DNA of 64,000 nucleotides from Candidatus Methanomethylophilaceae archaeon (lineage in GTDB: Archaea; Thermoplasmatota; Thermoplasmata; Methanomassiliicoccales; Methanomethylophilaceae). The notes beneath the pieces are model-generated. The model worked only from the letters and a program-made list of their open reading frames with translations, ran no database searches and had not been told where the DNA came from. Below, in pieces: positions 1 through 9,300 of this stretch (within the stretch, counting starts at the first letter, position 1; every line of letters begins with the position of its first letter). The DNA lies in assembly GCA_944322255.1 (NCBI GenBank), contig CALUOK010000009.1, positions 18,177-82,176 on the forward strand, in the 5' to 3' direction. A program made the translations under genes and the position numbers.

Positions 1-2245
1 CGAGAGGATCCCCGACGAGGACCTCGTCACCCTCGGCATCGAGCCCTCCACATGCAGGCCCGAGTGGATGGTCCTGACGGCCCTGGCGGTCCCGCCGGTC
101 ACCGTGAGGCCCTCCATCACCCTGGACTCCGGAGACAGGTCCGAGGACGACCTGACCCACAAGCTGGTCGACGTCCTGAGGATCAACCAGAGGCTCAGGG
201 AGAACCGTGACGCGGGAGCCCCCCAGCTGATCGTCGAGGACCTCTGGGAGCTGCTCCAGTACCACGTCACCACCTACTTCGACAACCAGACCTCCGGAAT
301 CCCGCCCGCCAGGCACAGGTCCGGACGCCCCCTCAAGACCCTGGCCCAGAGGCTCAAGGGCAAGGAGGGACGCTTCAGGTCCAACCTGTCCGGTAAGCGT
401 GTGAACTTCTCCGCCCGTACGGTCATCTCCCCCGACCCCCTGCTGTCCATCAACGAGGTCGGAGTGCCCGTCATCGCGGCCAGGGAGCTCACCGTGCCCG
501 TCCACGTCAACGAGCACAACATCGAGAAGATCAGGGAGATGGTGGCCCGCGGACCCACGCCGGTCCCAGAGAGGCCCTACGTCCCCGGAGTCAACTACGT
601 CATCCGCTCCGACGGCAGGAGGATCAGGGTCACCGACAGGAACGCCGCCGACGTCGCGGAGGGAATCGACATCGACTACACCGTCGAGAGGCAGCTGGTG
701 GACGGCGACGTCGTCCTGTTCAACAGGCAGCCCTCGCTGCACAGGATGTCCATGATGGCCCACCGCGTTAGGATCATGGAGGGACGCACGTTCAGGTTCA
801 ACCTCACCGACTGTCCCCCGTACAACGCCGACTTCGACGGTGACGAGATGAACCTGCACGTCCTGCAGTCCGACGAGGCCCGCGCCGAGGCGAGGATCCT
901 CATGCAGGTCCAGGAGAACATCCTGTCCCCCAGGTACGGAGGACCCATCATCGGTGCCATCCACGACCACATCACCGGAGCGTACTTCCTCACCCACAAC
1001 AACCCACGCTTCGACAGGTTCCAGGCCATGAACATCCTGTTCAAGCTGGGCGACATCGAGGTCCCCGAGCCCTACATCGACGAGGCCACCGGGGAGCCCT
1101 ACTGGACCGGGAAGCAGCTGTTCTCCATCATCCTGCCCAAGGACTTCCGCACCACCTTCAAGGCGAACATCTGCCAGAACTGCAAGGTGTGCCAGAAGGA
1201 GAACTGCGAGTACGACGCCTACGTCAAGATCCGCGACGGGCAGCTCCTCTGCGGAACCATCGACGTCAAGGGAATCGGAAACAGCAAGGGTAAGATCCTC
1301 GACAGGATCGCCAGGGACTACGGGTCCGCCCGCGCCGCCCAGTTCATCAACCAGGTCACCAGGCTCGTGCTCGGCGCCCTGATGAACCACGGCTTCTCCA
1401 CCGGAATCGGAGACGAGGACATCCCCGAGGAGGCCGCCCTGCAGATCAGGAACAACACCCAGGACTGCATCGACAAGGTGACCGAGCTGGTCGAGTCGTA
1501 CCAGGACGGCACCCTCGAGCAGATGCCCGGACGCTCCCTCAGGGAGACCCTGGAGGTCAGCGTCATGGGAGTCCTCGGAAACGCCCGTGACGAGGCCGGT
1601 AAGATCGCCGGAAAGCACCTGGGAATGAACAACCCCGCGGTCATCATGGCCAAGGCCGGCGCCCGTGGATCCATGCTCAACCTGTCCCAGATGGCGGGTT
1701 GCGTCGGTCAGCAGGCCGTCCGTGGAGAGAGGCTGTCCAGGGGATACTGGAACAGGACCCTGCCCCACTTCGAGAAGGGGGACCTGGGCGCGTACGCCAG
1801 GGGATTCTGCTCCAACTCCTACAAGTCCGGTCTCTCCCCGACCGAGTTCTTCTTCCACGCCATGGGAGGAAGGGAGGGACTGGTCGATACCGCGGTCAGG
1901 ACATCCAGGTCCGGATACATGCAGAGGAGGCTCGTCTCCGCTCTGGAGGACCTCAAGCTGACCTCCGACGGAACCGTCAGGAACACCATCGGAACCGTCG
2001 TCCAGTTCAAGTACGGAGAGGACGGGGTCGACCCCGCCAGGACCGTGAGGGGCAAGGCCATCGACCTCGACGACCTGTTCGCCGAGGTCCTGGGAGACCA
2101 GGCCGACGAGCTCCTGCACATCGACACCAAGGACGTGGGAGGCGACTACGGATCGCTCGAGAAGGACGAGATGGAGTACATCGAGGACGAGGAGAGCGAG
2201 GAGTACGACGACCTCGACATGGACTTCGACGGAGGAGGTGAGTGA
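1..2245 (+). CDS. rpoA1: DNA-directed RNA polymerase subunit A' (5' end missing)
   Basis: Large catalytic subunit of archaeal RNA polymerase, equivalent to the N-terminal two thirds of bacterial beta'. The frame is open from base 2, reading through RPEWMVLT at 59-82, so the gene starts before the window. About 748 residues are visible against roughly 880-900 for the family. The metal-binding catalytic loop [10 protein letters not shown] is encoded near 826-855. A cysteine cluster (CQNCKVC, then KENC) near 1171-1209 fits the internal zinc site. The protein ends in a very acidic tail. The stop is 2 bases before the rpoA2 start, and the purine-rich GGAGGAGGTG at its end serves as the rpoA2 ribosome binding site, so the two are co-translated. 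Confidence 0.98.
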   Translation, partial: ERIPDEDLVTLGIEPSTCRPEWMVLTALAVPPVTVRPSITLDSGDRSEDDLTHKLVDVLRINQRLRENRDAGAPQLIVEDLWELLQYHVTTYFDNQTSGIPPARHRSGRPLKTLAQRLKGKEGRFRSNLSGKRVNFSARTVISPDPLLSINEVGVPVIAARELTVPVHVNEHNIEKIREMVARGPTPVPERPYVPGVNYVIRSDGRRIRVTDRNAADVAEGIDIDYTVERQLVDGDVVLFNRQPSLHRMSMMAHRVRIMEGRTFRFNLTDCPPYNADFDGDEMNLHVLQSDEARAEARILMQVQENILSPRYGGPIIGAIHDHITGAYFLTHNNPRFDRFQAMNILFKLGDIEVPEPYIDEATGEPYWTGKQLFSIILPKDFRTTFKANICQNCKVCQKENCEYDAYVKIRDGQLLCGTIDVKGIGNSKGKILDRIARDYGSARAAQFINQVTRLVLGALMNHGFSTGIGDEDIPEEAALQIRNNTQDCIDKVTELVESYQDGTLEQMPGRSLRETLEVSVMGVLGNARDEAGKIAGKHLGMNNPAVIMAKAGARGSMLNLSQMAGCVGQQAVRGERLSRGYWNRTLPHFEKGDLGAYARGFCSNSYKSGLSPTEFFFHAMGGREGLVDTAVRTSRSGYMQRRLVSALEDLKLTSDGTVRNTIGTVVQFKYGEDGVDPARTVRGKAIDLDDLFAEVLGDQADELLHIDTKDVGGDYGSLEKDEMEYIEDEESEEYDDLDMDFDGGGE

Positions 2246-2247
2246 TA

Positions 2248-3684
2248 ATGGCAAGGAAAGACACGATGAAGGCCCTGATCAACAGGGACGTCAGCGAGGA
2301 GACGGCCGCACTCCTGCTCACGAAGTACAGCTCCCTCAGCGCCATCAGCGCCGCCGGTGAGGAGGAGCTCGTGGAGCTCGGACTCATGGAGGAGGAGGCC
2401 AGGTCCGTCCTGGCCAAGATCGGCAAGAGGCCGGCGTCCTCTTCCAAGGTGAAGAAGGAGGTCGAGGAGGTCGTCCCGGTCGAGCCCATGGAGGAGGTCA
2501 CCAACTTCTACCAGTACAACGAGGGCGAGCTCAGGCTCAAGGCCATCGCGGAGAGGCTGGAGATCCGCCTCCCCATGAAGATCATCGTCGACATCGCGGC
2601 CCGCATCAAGAACGCGGACCTCAGCGACGAGATCTGCGAGAAGCTCATAACCACCGCCAACAGGATGTACACCGCCCACCTGATGGACCAGAACGAGTCC
2701 GCGGGAGTCATGGCGGCGCACTCCATCGGAGAGCCCGGTACCCAGATGAACATGCGTACCTTCCACTACGCGGGAGTCGCCAACATCAACGTCACACAGG
2801 GACTGCCCAGGCTCATCGAGATCGTGGATGCGAGGCGCGTGCCCAGCACGCCTTCGATGAACATCCCCCTCACCGGCACGGCGGCGGAGGACGAGAACGT
2901 GGCCAGGTACGTGGCGTCCAACATCGAGATGACCACGCTCCTGGACATCGCGCGCGTCGAGACCGACATCACCAACATGAGGCTGATCGTCACGCCCGAC
3001 GCACGCAAGATGGAGGCCAGGGGAATCGACATCGACGAACTGGTCGACAGACTGAACAAGGTCAAGGCGGTCCGCGGCATGGTGACCAAATCCGGATACG
3101 ATGTGGTCATCAACTCCGACGAGCCGTCTTACAAGAAGCTGCAGACGATGTTCGACGCCATCAAGGGCGCGAAGATCAAAGGGATCGACAACATCACCCG
3201 TGCCGTTCTCTCCAAGACCGAGGGGTCGTGGAAGATCGTCACGGAGGGCAGCAACCTCAAGGAGGTGCTCAAGGTCGAGGGAGTGGATGCTGACAACGTA
3301 ATGACGAACAGCATCCTGGAGGTCGCGGACGTCCTCGGAATCGAGGCGGCCAGGAACTCCATCATCCACGAGGCCATGGGGACCCTCGGAGAGGCGGGTC
3401 TCGACGTCGACATCAGGCACATCATGCTTGTCGCCGACCTCATGACCAACGACGGATACGTCAAAGCGATCGGAAGGCACGGAGTGTCCGGAAAGAAGTC
3501 CTCGGTTCTCGCCAGGGCGGCTTTCGAGATCACCGCCGCGCACCTTCTGCACGCGGCGATGGTGGGCGAGGTGGACCACCTAGAGGGAGTCACCGAGAAC
3601 ATCATCGTCGGACAGCCGGTCACACTCGGTACCGGTGCAGTAAACCTTATTTACACACCCAAGAAGAAGGGGGATGAAGAATGA
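2248..3684 (+). CDS. rpoA2: DNA-directed RNA polymerase subunit A''
   Basis: C-terminal part of the largest archaeal RNA polymerase subunit, with the trigger-loop region. The conserved segments [19 protein letters not shown] and [13 protein letters not shown] lie around residues 155-195. I chose ATG 2248 over in-frame GTG 2242 because GGAGGAGGTG (2231-2240) sits 7 bases upstream. At 478 residues it is longer than a typical A'' (about 390-400). The first 80 or so residues hold a helix-hairpin-helix-like stretch ([19 protein letters not shown], then [18 protein letters not shown]) and a Lys/Glu-rich linker before the family core. The stop overlaps the rpl30e start in ATGA. Confidence 0.97.
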   Translation: MARKDTMKALINRDVSEETAALLLTKYSSLSAISAAGEEELVELGLMEEEARSVLAKIGKRPASSSKVKKEVEEVVPVEPMEEVTNFYQYNEGELRLKAIAERLEIRLPMKIIVDIAARIKNADLSDEICEKLITTANRMYTAHLMDQNESAGVMAAHSIGEPGTQMNMRTFHYAGVANINVTQGLPRLIEIVDARRVPSTPSMNIPLTGTAAEDENVARYVASNIEMTTLLDIARVETDITNMRLIVTPDARKMEARGIDIDELVDRLNKVKAVRGMVTKSGYDVVINSDEPSYKKLQTMFDAIKGAKIKGIDNITRAVLSKTEGSWKIVTEGSNLKEVLKVEGVDADNVMTNSILEVADVLGIEAARNSIIHEAMGTLGEAGLDVDIRHIMLVADLMTNDGYVKAIGRHGVSGKKSSVLARAAFEITAAHLLHAAMVGEVDHLEGVTENIIVGQPVTLGTGAVNLIYTPKKKGDEE

Positions 3685-3968
3685 GCGATGAGAAAATCGA
3701 CATCAGCAGGGCATTGAAATCCGCCATCACCACCGGAAAGGTGGAGTTCGGCGTGGACCAGACAACCAAGGCAGTCAAGGACGGAAAGGCGCAGATGGTC
3801 GTCATTTCCAGGAACTGCCCCAGCGCAGAGCTGCGCGGGGACATCGGCGTGAAGGTGCACGTGTTCGAGGGAAACAACATGGAACTCGGCGCGATGTGCG
3901 GAAAACCCTTCTCCGTGTCTGCCCTTGTGATCATCGACAAAGGTAGCTCCAACATCTTAACGCTGTGA
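3681..3968 (+). CDS. rpl30e: 50S ribosomal protein L30e
   Basis: Small L7Ae/L30e-fold ribosomal protein of the archaeal/eukaryotic large subunit, 95 residues, normal length. The N-terminal [17 protein letters not shown] and central [17 protein letters not shown] are typical. The start ATG overlaps the rpoA2 stop (ATGA), implying coupling. Placement between rpoA2 and nusA is the conserved archaeal order. Confidence 0.95.
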   Translation: MSDEKIDISRALKSAITTGKVEFGVDQTTKAVKDGKAQMVVISRNCPSAELRGDIGVKVHVFEGNNMELGAMCGKPFSVSALVIIDKGSSNILTL

Positions 3969-3973
3969 GGAAC

Positions 3974-4402
3974 ATGTCCGCAGATATCGTACTTACCGAG
4001 GACACCCTGAGGTACATCGCTCTCTTCGAGCAGATCACCAGGGCGAACGCCATCGACTGCATGGACACCGAGGACAAGCTCGTGTTCGTCGTCGAGAAGG
4101 GCCAGGGCAACATCGCCGTCGGGAAGAAGGGCGAGCATGTAATCAAGCTCAAGGAGAAGACCGGGAAGAACATCCAGGTCGTGGAGTACTCCGAGGATCC
4201 CGAGCAGTTCGTGAAGAACGTCTTCCACATCTACAATCCTCAGAAGGTCGTTATCGAGCAGCGCGGAAACATCACGCACGCCACGGTCACCGTTGATCCG
4301 AAGCTCAAGGGCCGTGCGATCGGCAAGGCCGGTAAGAACCTGCGCATTGCCAGGGACATCGTGAACAGGCACCACGAGATCCAGAGCATCAGCGTCGACT
4401 GA
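3974..4402 (+). CDS. nusA: NusA-like transcription termination/antitermination protein (archaeal)
   Basis: Short archaeal NusA with two KH domains and without the S1 and acidic-repeat domains of bacterial NusA. The two KH GxxG loops show as VGKKGEHV (about residues 50-57) and IGKAGKNL (about 114-121). ATG 3974 follows GTGAGG, which overlaps the rpl30e stop and acts as the ribosome binding site, so I prefer it to GTG 3965. It predicts 142 residues, normal for the family. It is the last gene of this operon here; rps12, rps7 and EF-2 do not follow. Confidence 0.93.
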   Translation: MSADIVLTEDTLRYIALFEQITRANAIDCMDTEDKLVFVVEKGQGNIAVGKKGEHVIKLKEKTGKNIQVVEYSEDPEQFVKNVFHIYNPQKVVIEQRGNITHATVTVDPKLKGRAIGKAGKNLRIARDIVNRHHEIQSISVD

Positions 4403-4550
4403 GATCGGAGACCCCCTACGATCCTCTCGTACGGTCGGGCACAAACCACTTACCACGAAACCCCTTATTTCTGATAACATCGGACGGAAGGTCCTCTGCA
4501 GGCGCATCGTTTTCCGCATGCTGGCACATGCGTACGGCGGTTCCCGGGGA
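4403..4550. other. Intergenic region between convergent nusA and radical SAM genes
   Basis: 148 bases between two convergent stop codons. A T-rich stretch (CCCCTTATTTCTG, near 4460-4473) could end the RNA polymerase operon transcript. I see no convincing open frame or strong hairpin. Confidence 0.5.
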
Positions 4551-5600
4551 TCAGTTCAGGGGCGTCCTCTCGACCTCGAGGCCGTCCGCCGTGGGGTACT
4601 GCTCGGACAGGAAGCATCTGTACCCGACATCCGTGGCGATGTCCTCCAGGACCCAGGGCGCCACCTCGATCCTGTTGTCCAGGACCTCGTACAGGTCCTC
4701 GGGGACGCCCATCGACCTCAGCTTATCCTCCGCCGCGGCCAGGTCCTCAGCGTAGAGGTACCCGCGCACGATGGTGCCGTCCTCCGTGACCTGCTGGTAG
4801 GGCTTCGCGGTGTGCTCGGCCCTGCGTATGAGCCTCCTGCGGAGCTGCACGCCGTCCTTGAACGTGGACGAGCAGAAGTGGACGTTCATCCGCCTGTTGG
4901 CCTTCAGGACGGCCATGGCCGTCTCCCTGGAGCCGGCGACCGCGGAGGACAGCTCGTCCCTCACCCGGTAGCCGTACGCGTCCATCATGTCCCAGTTGCT
5001 CTCGGAGAACTCCAGCTCGTTGAGGTTGACGAAGTCCACGCCCGCGGCCCTGGCGTAGGCCACCAGGGCGTTGAGCTCCCTCTCCTTCCCTGGGAGCGCT
5101 GGCACTTCTATCCCGACGTCGATGCTCAGGGCTGCGACGGTCTCCTTCAGCCTCGTCCTGTCCATGGACTCCCACACGGATTCCGGCGGATGGAAGCGGA
5201 TCTCGTCCAGCCCCGCCTCCTGCAGGGCCAGGGCCTTCTCCGGGTCGATGGTCGCCGTGTACAGGTGGATGTGGTGATCCCTGCCGAACCTGTCCTTCAG
5301 GAGGCGGATCATGTGCACGGTGCGGTCCATGTCCAGGAGCGGGTCCCCGCCGGTGATGCCGGTGCCGGTGGCGTCCATCGCCTCGGCCTCCGCGACTATC
5401 TCCCCGTCGGTGTGCACCCTGCCCTCGTTGGCGTACATCACGTCCAGCCCCTTCTTCTCCAGGGACACGGGGCAGTAGTAGCAGTTCCACTTGCAGAGCC
5501 CCGTGACGAAGAGGACCATCTTGGACCCCTCTATGCAGTGTTTGCATCCCTCGGCCACCCTGCCGGTGCAGGCGGAGTCGCACTCCATCTTCCTGAGCAT
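4551..5600 (-). CDS. Radical SAM protein, pyruvate-formate-lyase-activating-like (COG2108-type)
   Basis: About 349 residues. The [4Fe-4S]-SAM site is CKWNCYYC (CX3CX2C), preceded by a cysteine-rich N-terminus (CDSACTGRVAEGCKHC) that could hold extra metal. TGITGGDPLL corresponds to the SAM-binding GGE-like motif. The barrel continues with HIHLYTATI and EIRFHPPE. A longer frame runs upstream to 6029 but is antisense to pyrF, so I start at ATG 5600, just before the cysteine cluster. Divergent from pyrF across 51 bases. The family resembles archaeal proteins related to PFL-activating enzyme; the substrate is unknown. Confidence 0.85.
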   Translation of the reverse strand: MLRKMECDSACTGRVAEGCKHCIEGSKMVLFVTGLCKWNCYYCPVSLEKKGLDVMYANEGRVHTDGEIVAEAEAMDATGTGITGGDPLLDMDRTVHMIRLLKDRFGRDHHIHLYTATIDPEKALALQEAGLDEIRFHPPESVWESMDRTRLKETVAALSIDVGIEVPALPGKERELNALVAYARAAGVDFVNLNELEFSESNWDMMDAYGYRVRDELSSAVAGSRETAMAVLKANRRMNVHFCSSTFKDGVQLRRRLIRRAEHTAKPYQQVTEDGTIVRGYLYAEDLAAAEDKLRSMGVPEDLYEVLDNRIEVAPWVLEDIATDVGYRCFLSEQYPTADGLEVERTPLN

Positions 5601-5651
5601 GCGACCCCATCTGCTGGAACCCTTATAAGTGATGGTGCAGGTCCTCCAGGC
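5601..5651. promoter_or_regulatory. Divergent promoter, radical SAM gene / pyrF
   Basis: A 51-base spacer between divergent starts. CTTATAAG (5622-5629) is a near-symmetric TATA-like element roughly 25 bases from either start, so both genes probably have very short or no leaders. Confidence 0.5.
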
Positions 5652-6296
5652 ATGAAGATGGACAGCAGGCTTATCCTGGCATTGGACGAGACAGACGGAG
5701 CCAAGGCTCTGAAGGTGGCGGAGTCGGTCTCCGGCATCGTGGACGCCATCAAGATCAACTGGCCGCTGGTGCTCTCCGAGGGCCCCGGGATGATCACGAA
5801 GCTGTCCGAGATGTCCGAGGTCATATGCGACTTCAAGGTAGCGGACATCCCCAACACGGTGAGGCTCATCGTGGAGAACGCCGTCTCCAGGGGAGCGTCC
5901 GGCGTGATCGTGCACGCCTTCACCGGCGACGACTCCCTCAGGGCCGCAGTGGAGGCCGCCGGGGGCGCGGACATCTACGCGGTCACCGAGATGAGCCATC
6001 CCGGAGGGAGGATGTTCACCGCCCTCCACGCCGAGGAGATGGCGAGGCTCGGCGTAGAGTGCGACGTGTCCGGCTTCATCGCCCCCGCCACCCGTCCCGA
6101 GAGGATCGCCGCGATCAGGGAGGTCATCGGCGACCTGAAGATCCTGTCCCCCGGAGTGGGGGCGCAGGGAGGCAAGGCCTCGGACGCCATCAGGGCCGGT
6201 GCCGACTACGCCATCGTGGGCCGCGCCATCTACGGTTCCGAGGATCCGAGGGCGTCCGCGGAGGCCTTCGCCGAGGACATCCGCACCGTCGCTTGA
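5652..6296 (+). CDS. pyrF: Orotidine 5'-phosphate decarboxylase
   Basis: Last step of UMP synthesis (OMP to UMP + CO2). The family signature LALDETD sits at the N-terminus, and the catalytic Asp/Lys array is CDFKVADIPNT. The phosphate-gripping C-terminal barrel includes LSPGVGAQGG and DYAIVGRAIY. 214 residues is the size of the archaeal enzyme. The open frame extends far upstream, but only the region from ATG 5652 is homologous, and a TATA-like element lies about 25 bases upstream. An in-frame ATG at 5658 is a possible alternative start. Confidence 0.96.
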   Translation: MKMDSRLILALDETDGAKALKVAESVSGIVDAIKINWPLVLSEGPGMITKLSEMSEVICDFKVADIPNTVRLIVENAVSRGASGVIVHAFTGDDSLRAAVEAAGGADIYAVTEMSHPGGRMFTALHAEEMARLGVECDVSGFIAPATRPERIAAIREVIGDLKILSPGVGAQGGKASDAIRAGADYAIVGRAIYGSEDPRASAEAFAEDIRTVA

Positions 6297-6319
6297 AACG
6301 CAGGGGGCCCTCCCGCCCC

Positions 6320-6394
6320 TTCCCTTATAATATAATTAAATAACGCGTGTGTTCCCTTTTTATATAACCTCCTTTTATCCACGCCCATTCTAAA
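6320..6394 (+). promoter_or_regulatory. AT-rich promoter of the STT3-like operon
   Basis: Strikingly AT-rich against its surroundings. It holds TTATAATATAATTAAATAA (about 6324-6342) and TTTTATATAA (about 6357-6366), the latter about 30 bases from the first ATG. Two TATA candidates suggest a strong or dual promoter. Confidence 0.6.
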
Positions 6395-9300
6395 ATGGAG
6401 ATTTTTAGAATGAGCAGATTCAGAAAAGAGTCAACCGCCCCCGAGGAAACGGGGGCCGTCCGCGAAAAAAGCGGTAACGGGTGGTTAAAGAACCACTGGT
6501 GTGCGCTCTCGCTCTGCATCATCGTGATCGTGGCCTTCGCGCTGCGCACGGTGTTCGCATATGGTATCTCCGCCGACGGCGGTTTCGCGCTGTCGGGCGG
6601 TTCGAGTGCGCAATATCACCTGCACGTGATTGAAAGTATCCTGAACGGCAGCTACTCCATGACGGACTCTGCCGTCAACTATCCAGTCGGAGGACTGAAC
6701 GTCTATCCGCCCCTCTTCGACTTCATCGGAGCCGGGATCGCATCTGTGCTGACCGCGTTCGGCATGGGCACCACCGAGGCCGCATCCGCCGCCATCGGGG
6801 CCCTCAACCCGATCATCGGAGCCCTCACCTGCATCCCCGTCTACCTTGTCGCCAAGGAGATGTTCGACAAGAGGGTCGGAGTCGTCGCGGCTCTCATCTT
6901 CGCCTTCCTGGCGCTCCCCATCAGCACCACCGTCTTCTCCAGCGGGACCGAGTACGGCCTCGCCGCCTTCCTGGTCGCCTTCATGGCCTGGTTCGCAGTC
7001 AAGATGGTCAAGGCCGCCGATGCCGAGGACGCCGACAAGAAGGCCGTCCTGGTCAACGCCCTCATCACCGGCGTGTTCCTGGCCCTCGCGGCCCTGACCT
7101 GGAACGGGTTCCGCTTCCTCGTCGTCATCATGGTCGTCGCCATGGTCCTGCAGATCGTGGTCGACCGCTTCAGGGGAAGGGACTTCCAGACAGTCCTCTT
7201 CGGATACATCGTGGCGATCCTCGTCGGAACGCTCATCCCCGCCGCATACTACCTGCCCGCGGGACTGTGGGACGCGGTCTACTCCGGACCCCTCCTCATG
7301 GCGGTCATCTCCGTCGTCCTCTCGCTCGTGTTCATGGCGATCCGCTCCAAGCCCTGGATCGTCGTCGTACCCGCACTCGTCGTCGTGTTCGTGGTCATCG
7401 CCGCCGTCCTTGCGGTCGCCGCCCCCGGACTCTACAACGCACTCATCTTCGGCAACAGCATCTACACTGGCTCCATCATGGATGAGCTGGCCAGCAGCTA
7501 CGTCTCCATGTCCAACGTGTCCGCCTACTACGGCTGGCTCACGATGTGGCTGCCCATCTGCTACGCCCTCTACAGCACATACGTGTACCTCAGGAGGGAC
7601 CACTCCGCCACCAGGCTGTTCGTCACCCTCTGGATGTTCGGAATGTTCTTCGCCGTCTGGACCTCCTACGCCAACGCGGCCGTCGTCGGCTCCGTCTTCG
7701 CAGTCGGATCCGCCGTCGTCATCGTCCGCGTCCTGGAGCAGGCCAACCTGAAGGACTGGTACACGTCCATGAAGACCGCAGGGTTCCCCGGACTCTTCAG
7801 GAAGATGATCAAGCCCTTCCCGTTCGCGTCCGTCATCATCGTGGCCTTCCTCATCGTCGTCCCCAACGTCTCGTTCGCCGTGGACGCCGGAATCTCCAAC
7901 AACTCCGATGCCGACTACTACTTCAGCGGCAACACCCAGTACACGATCAAGACCGGCGACTCCTACCCCATCGGAGGGGTCTGGGACGAGTACGGGTCCG
8001 TCGAGAAGGACGGCGCCCTCGTCTCCTGGATCGACTACGCCAACGACGCCGTCGCCCAGGGCGGGTTCGACACAGTCGTCGACTCCGTCGGCGGCGGAAC
8101 CTCCGCTGTCGCCCAGATGTACATGTCCAGCGGCGCAGCCGGATCGGTCGCCGCCATGATGATGCGTCTGATCATGTCCAACGACGTGGACGACTTCGCG
8201 TCCTGCTTCGGCGACCACTCCGACGTCTTCGCCGACATCAGGTCCTACATCGAGGACCCCTCCAAGGCCGTCGACGTCATTAACGCGAACCCCGAGGCCT
8301 TCGGAAGCATCAGGTCCGACATCACCGACGAGAACGCCGTGTACCTGGCCGCCATCGAGCGCATCACCGGGTCCATGAGCACCGTGGAGATCATGAACGC
8401 CTACGACGCCGTCTGCGACGTCTCCGGCGAGAAGATCTCCTACGTCATCGCCGACTCCTCCATGCTGCCCCTGCAGTACGGTGACGGCGACACGTTCTCC
8501 ACCATCGCGTACTTCGGAGACTACAAGGTCGACGGCTACGGAGCCGCCACCCAGTTCTACTCCTACAACACCTACTACGGATACACCGTCTACACCGACG
8601 CCATGTACGACACCTTCCTGTGGAGGGCCATGATCGGACCCTCCGCCGCCGAGGCCGGGTTCACCGGCAGCAACGCCTCCTACAACTACCTGGTGGCGCT
8701 GTCCTCCAGCGACGGGTCCGAGGGATCCGTGAAGGCCATGCCCGGATACGGACTGGCCGGATACGAGGTCGTCTACTGGCAGGTCATGTACAACCCCGAC
8801 TCCGACGCCCTCGTCACCGACGACGGCTGGGAGTACATGGACGCCTACGAGGCCATCGCCAAGCAGGCCGCCGAGGGAGGATCCATCAACTACCTGTCCT
8901 CCATCGTCATGCTCCACTACACCGGGGTCTCCGACGAGCCCACAACCTTCGACGGAACCGTCACCTACTCCGGTCACGCCGTCGACGGGGCCACAGTCTC
9001 CGTCTACCAGTACAGCGAGACCTTCGGACAGTACACCCTCTACTCCGAGTCCAGGACCATCGGTGGGGAGTACAGCGTGCTCGTCCCCTCCGGAGACTAC
9101 AGGATCCAGATCAGCATCGGAGACGTCGTCCTCCAGAGCTTCACCGCAGACAGCGCCGTCCAGAACTACGACATCCCCGCCACCACCGTGGACGGGGCCG
9201 TCATGGTCGGAGACGACGTGTACGACGCCGAGGACATGATCCTCAAGCTCACCGGCGGAGCCACCCTCGCCGACGACGCCGAGGGCATCGTCGACAGCGA

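Noticed and set aside
2146..3579. A 477-residue minus-strand frame opposite rpoA2
   Set aside because: It lies against a well-conserved RNA polymerase subunit and has no family-like motifs.
4551..6029. Radical SAM protein starting far upstream at 6029
   Set aside because: The added N-terminus is antisense to pyrF and has no family character; ATG 5600 precedes the cysteine cluster.
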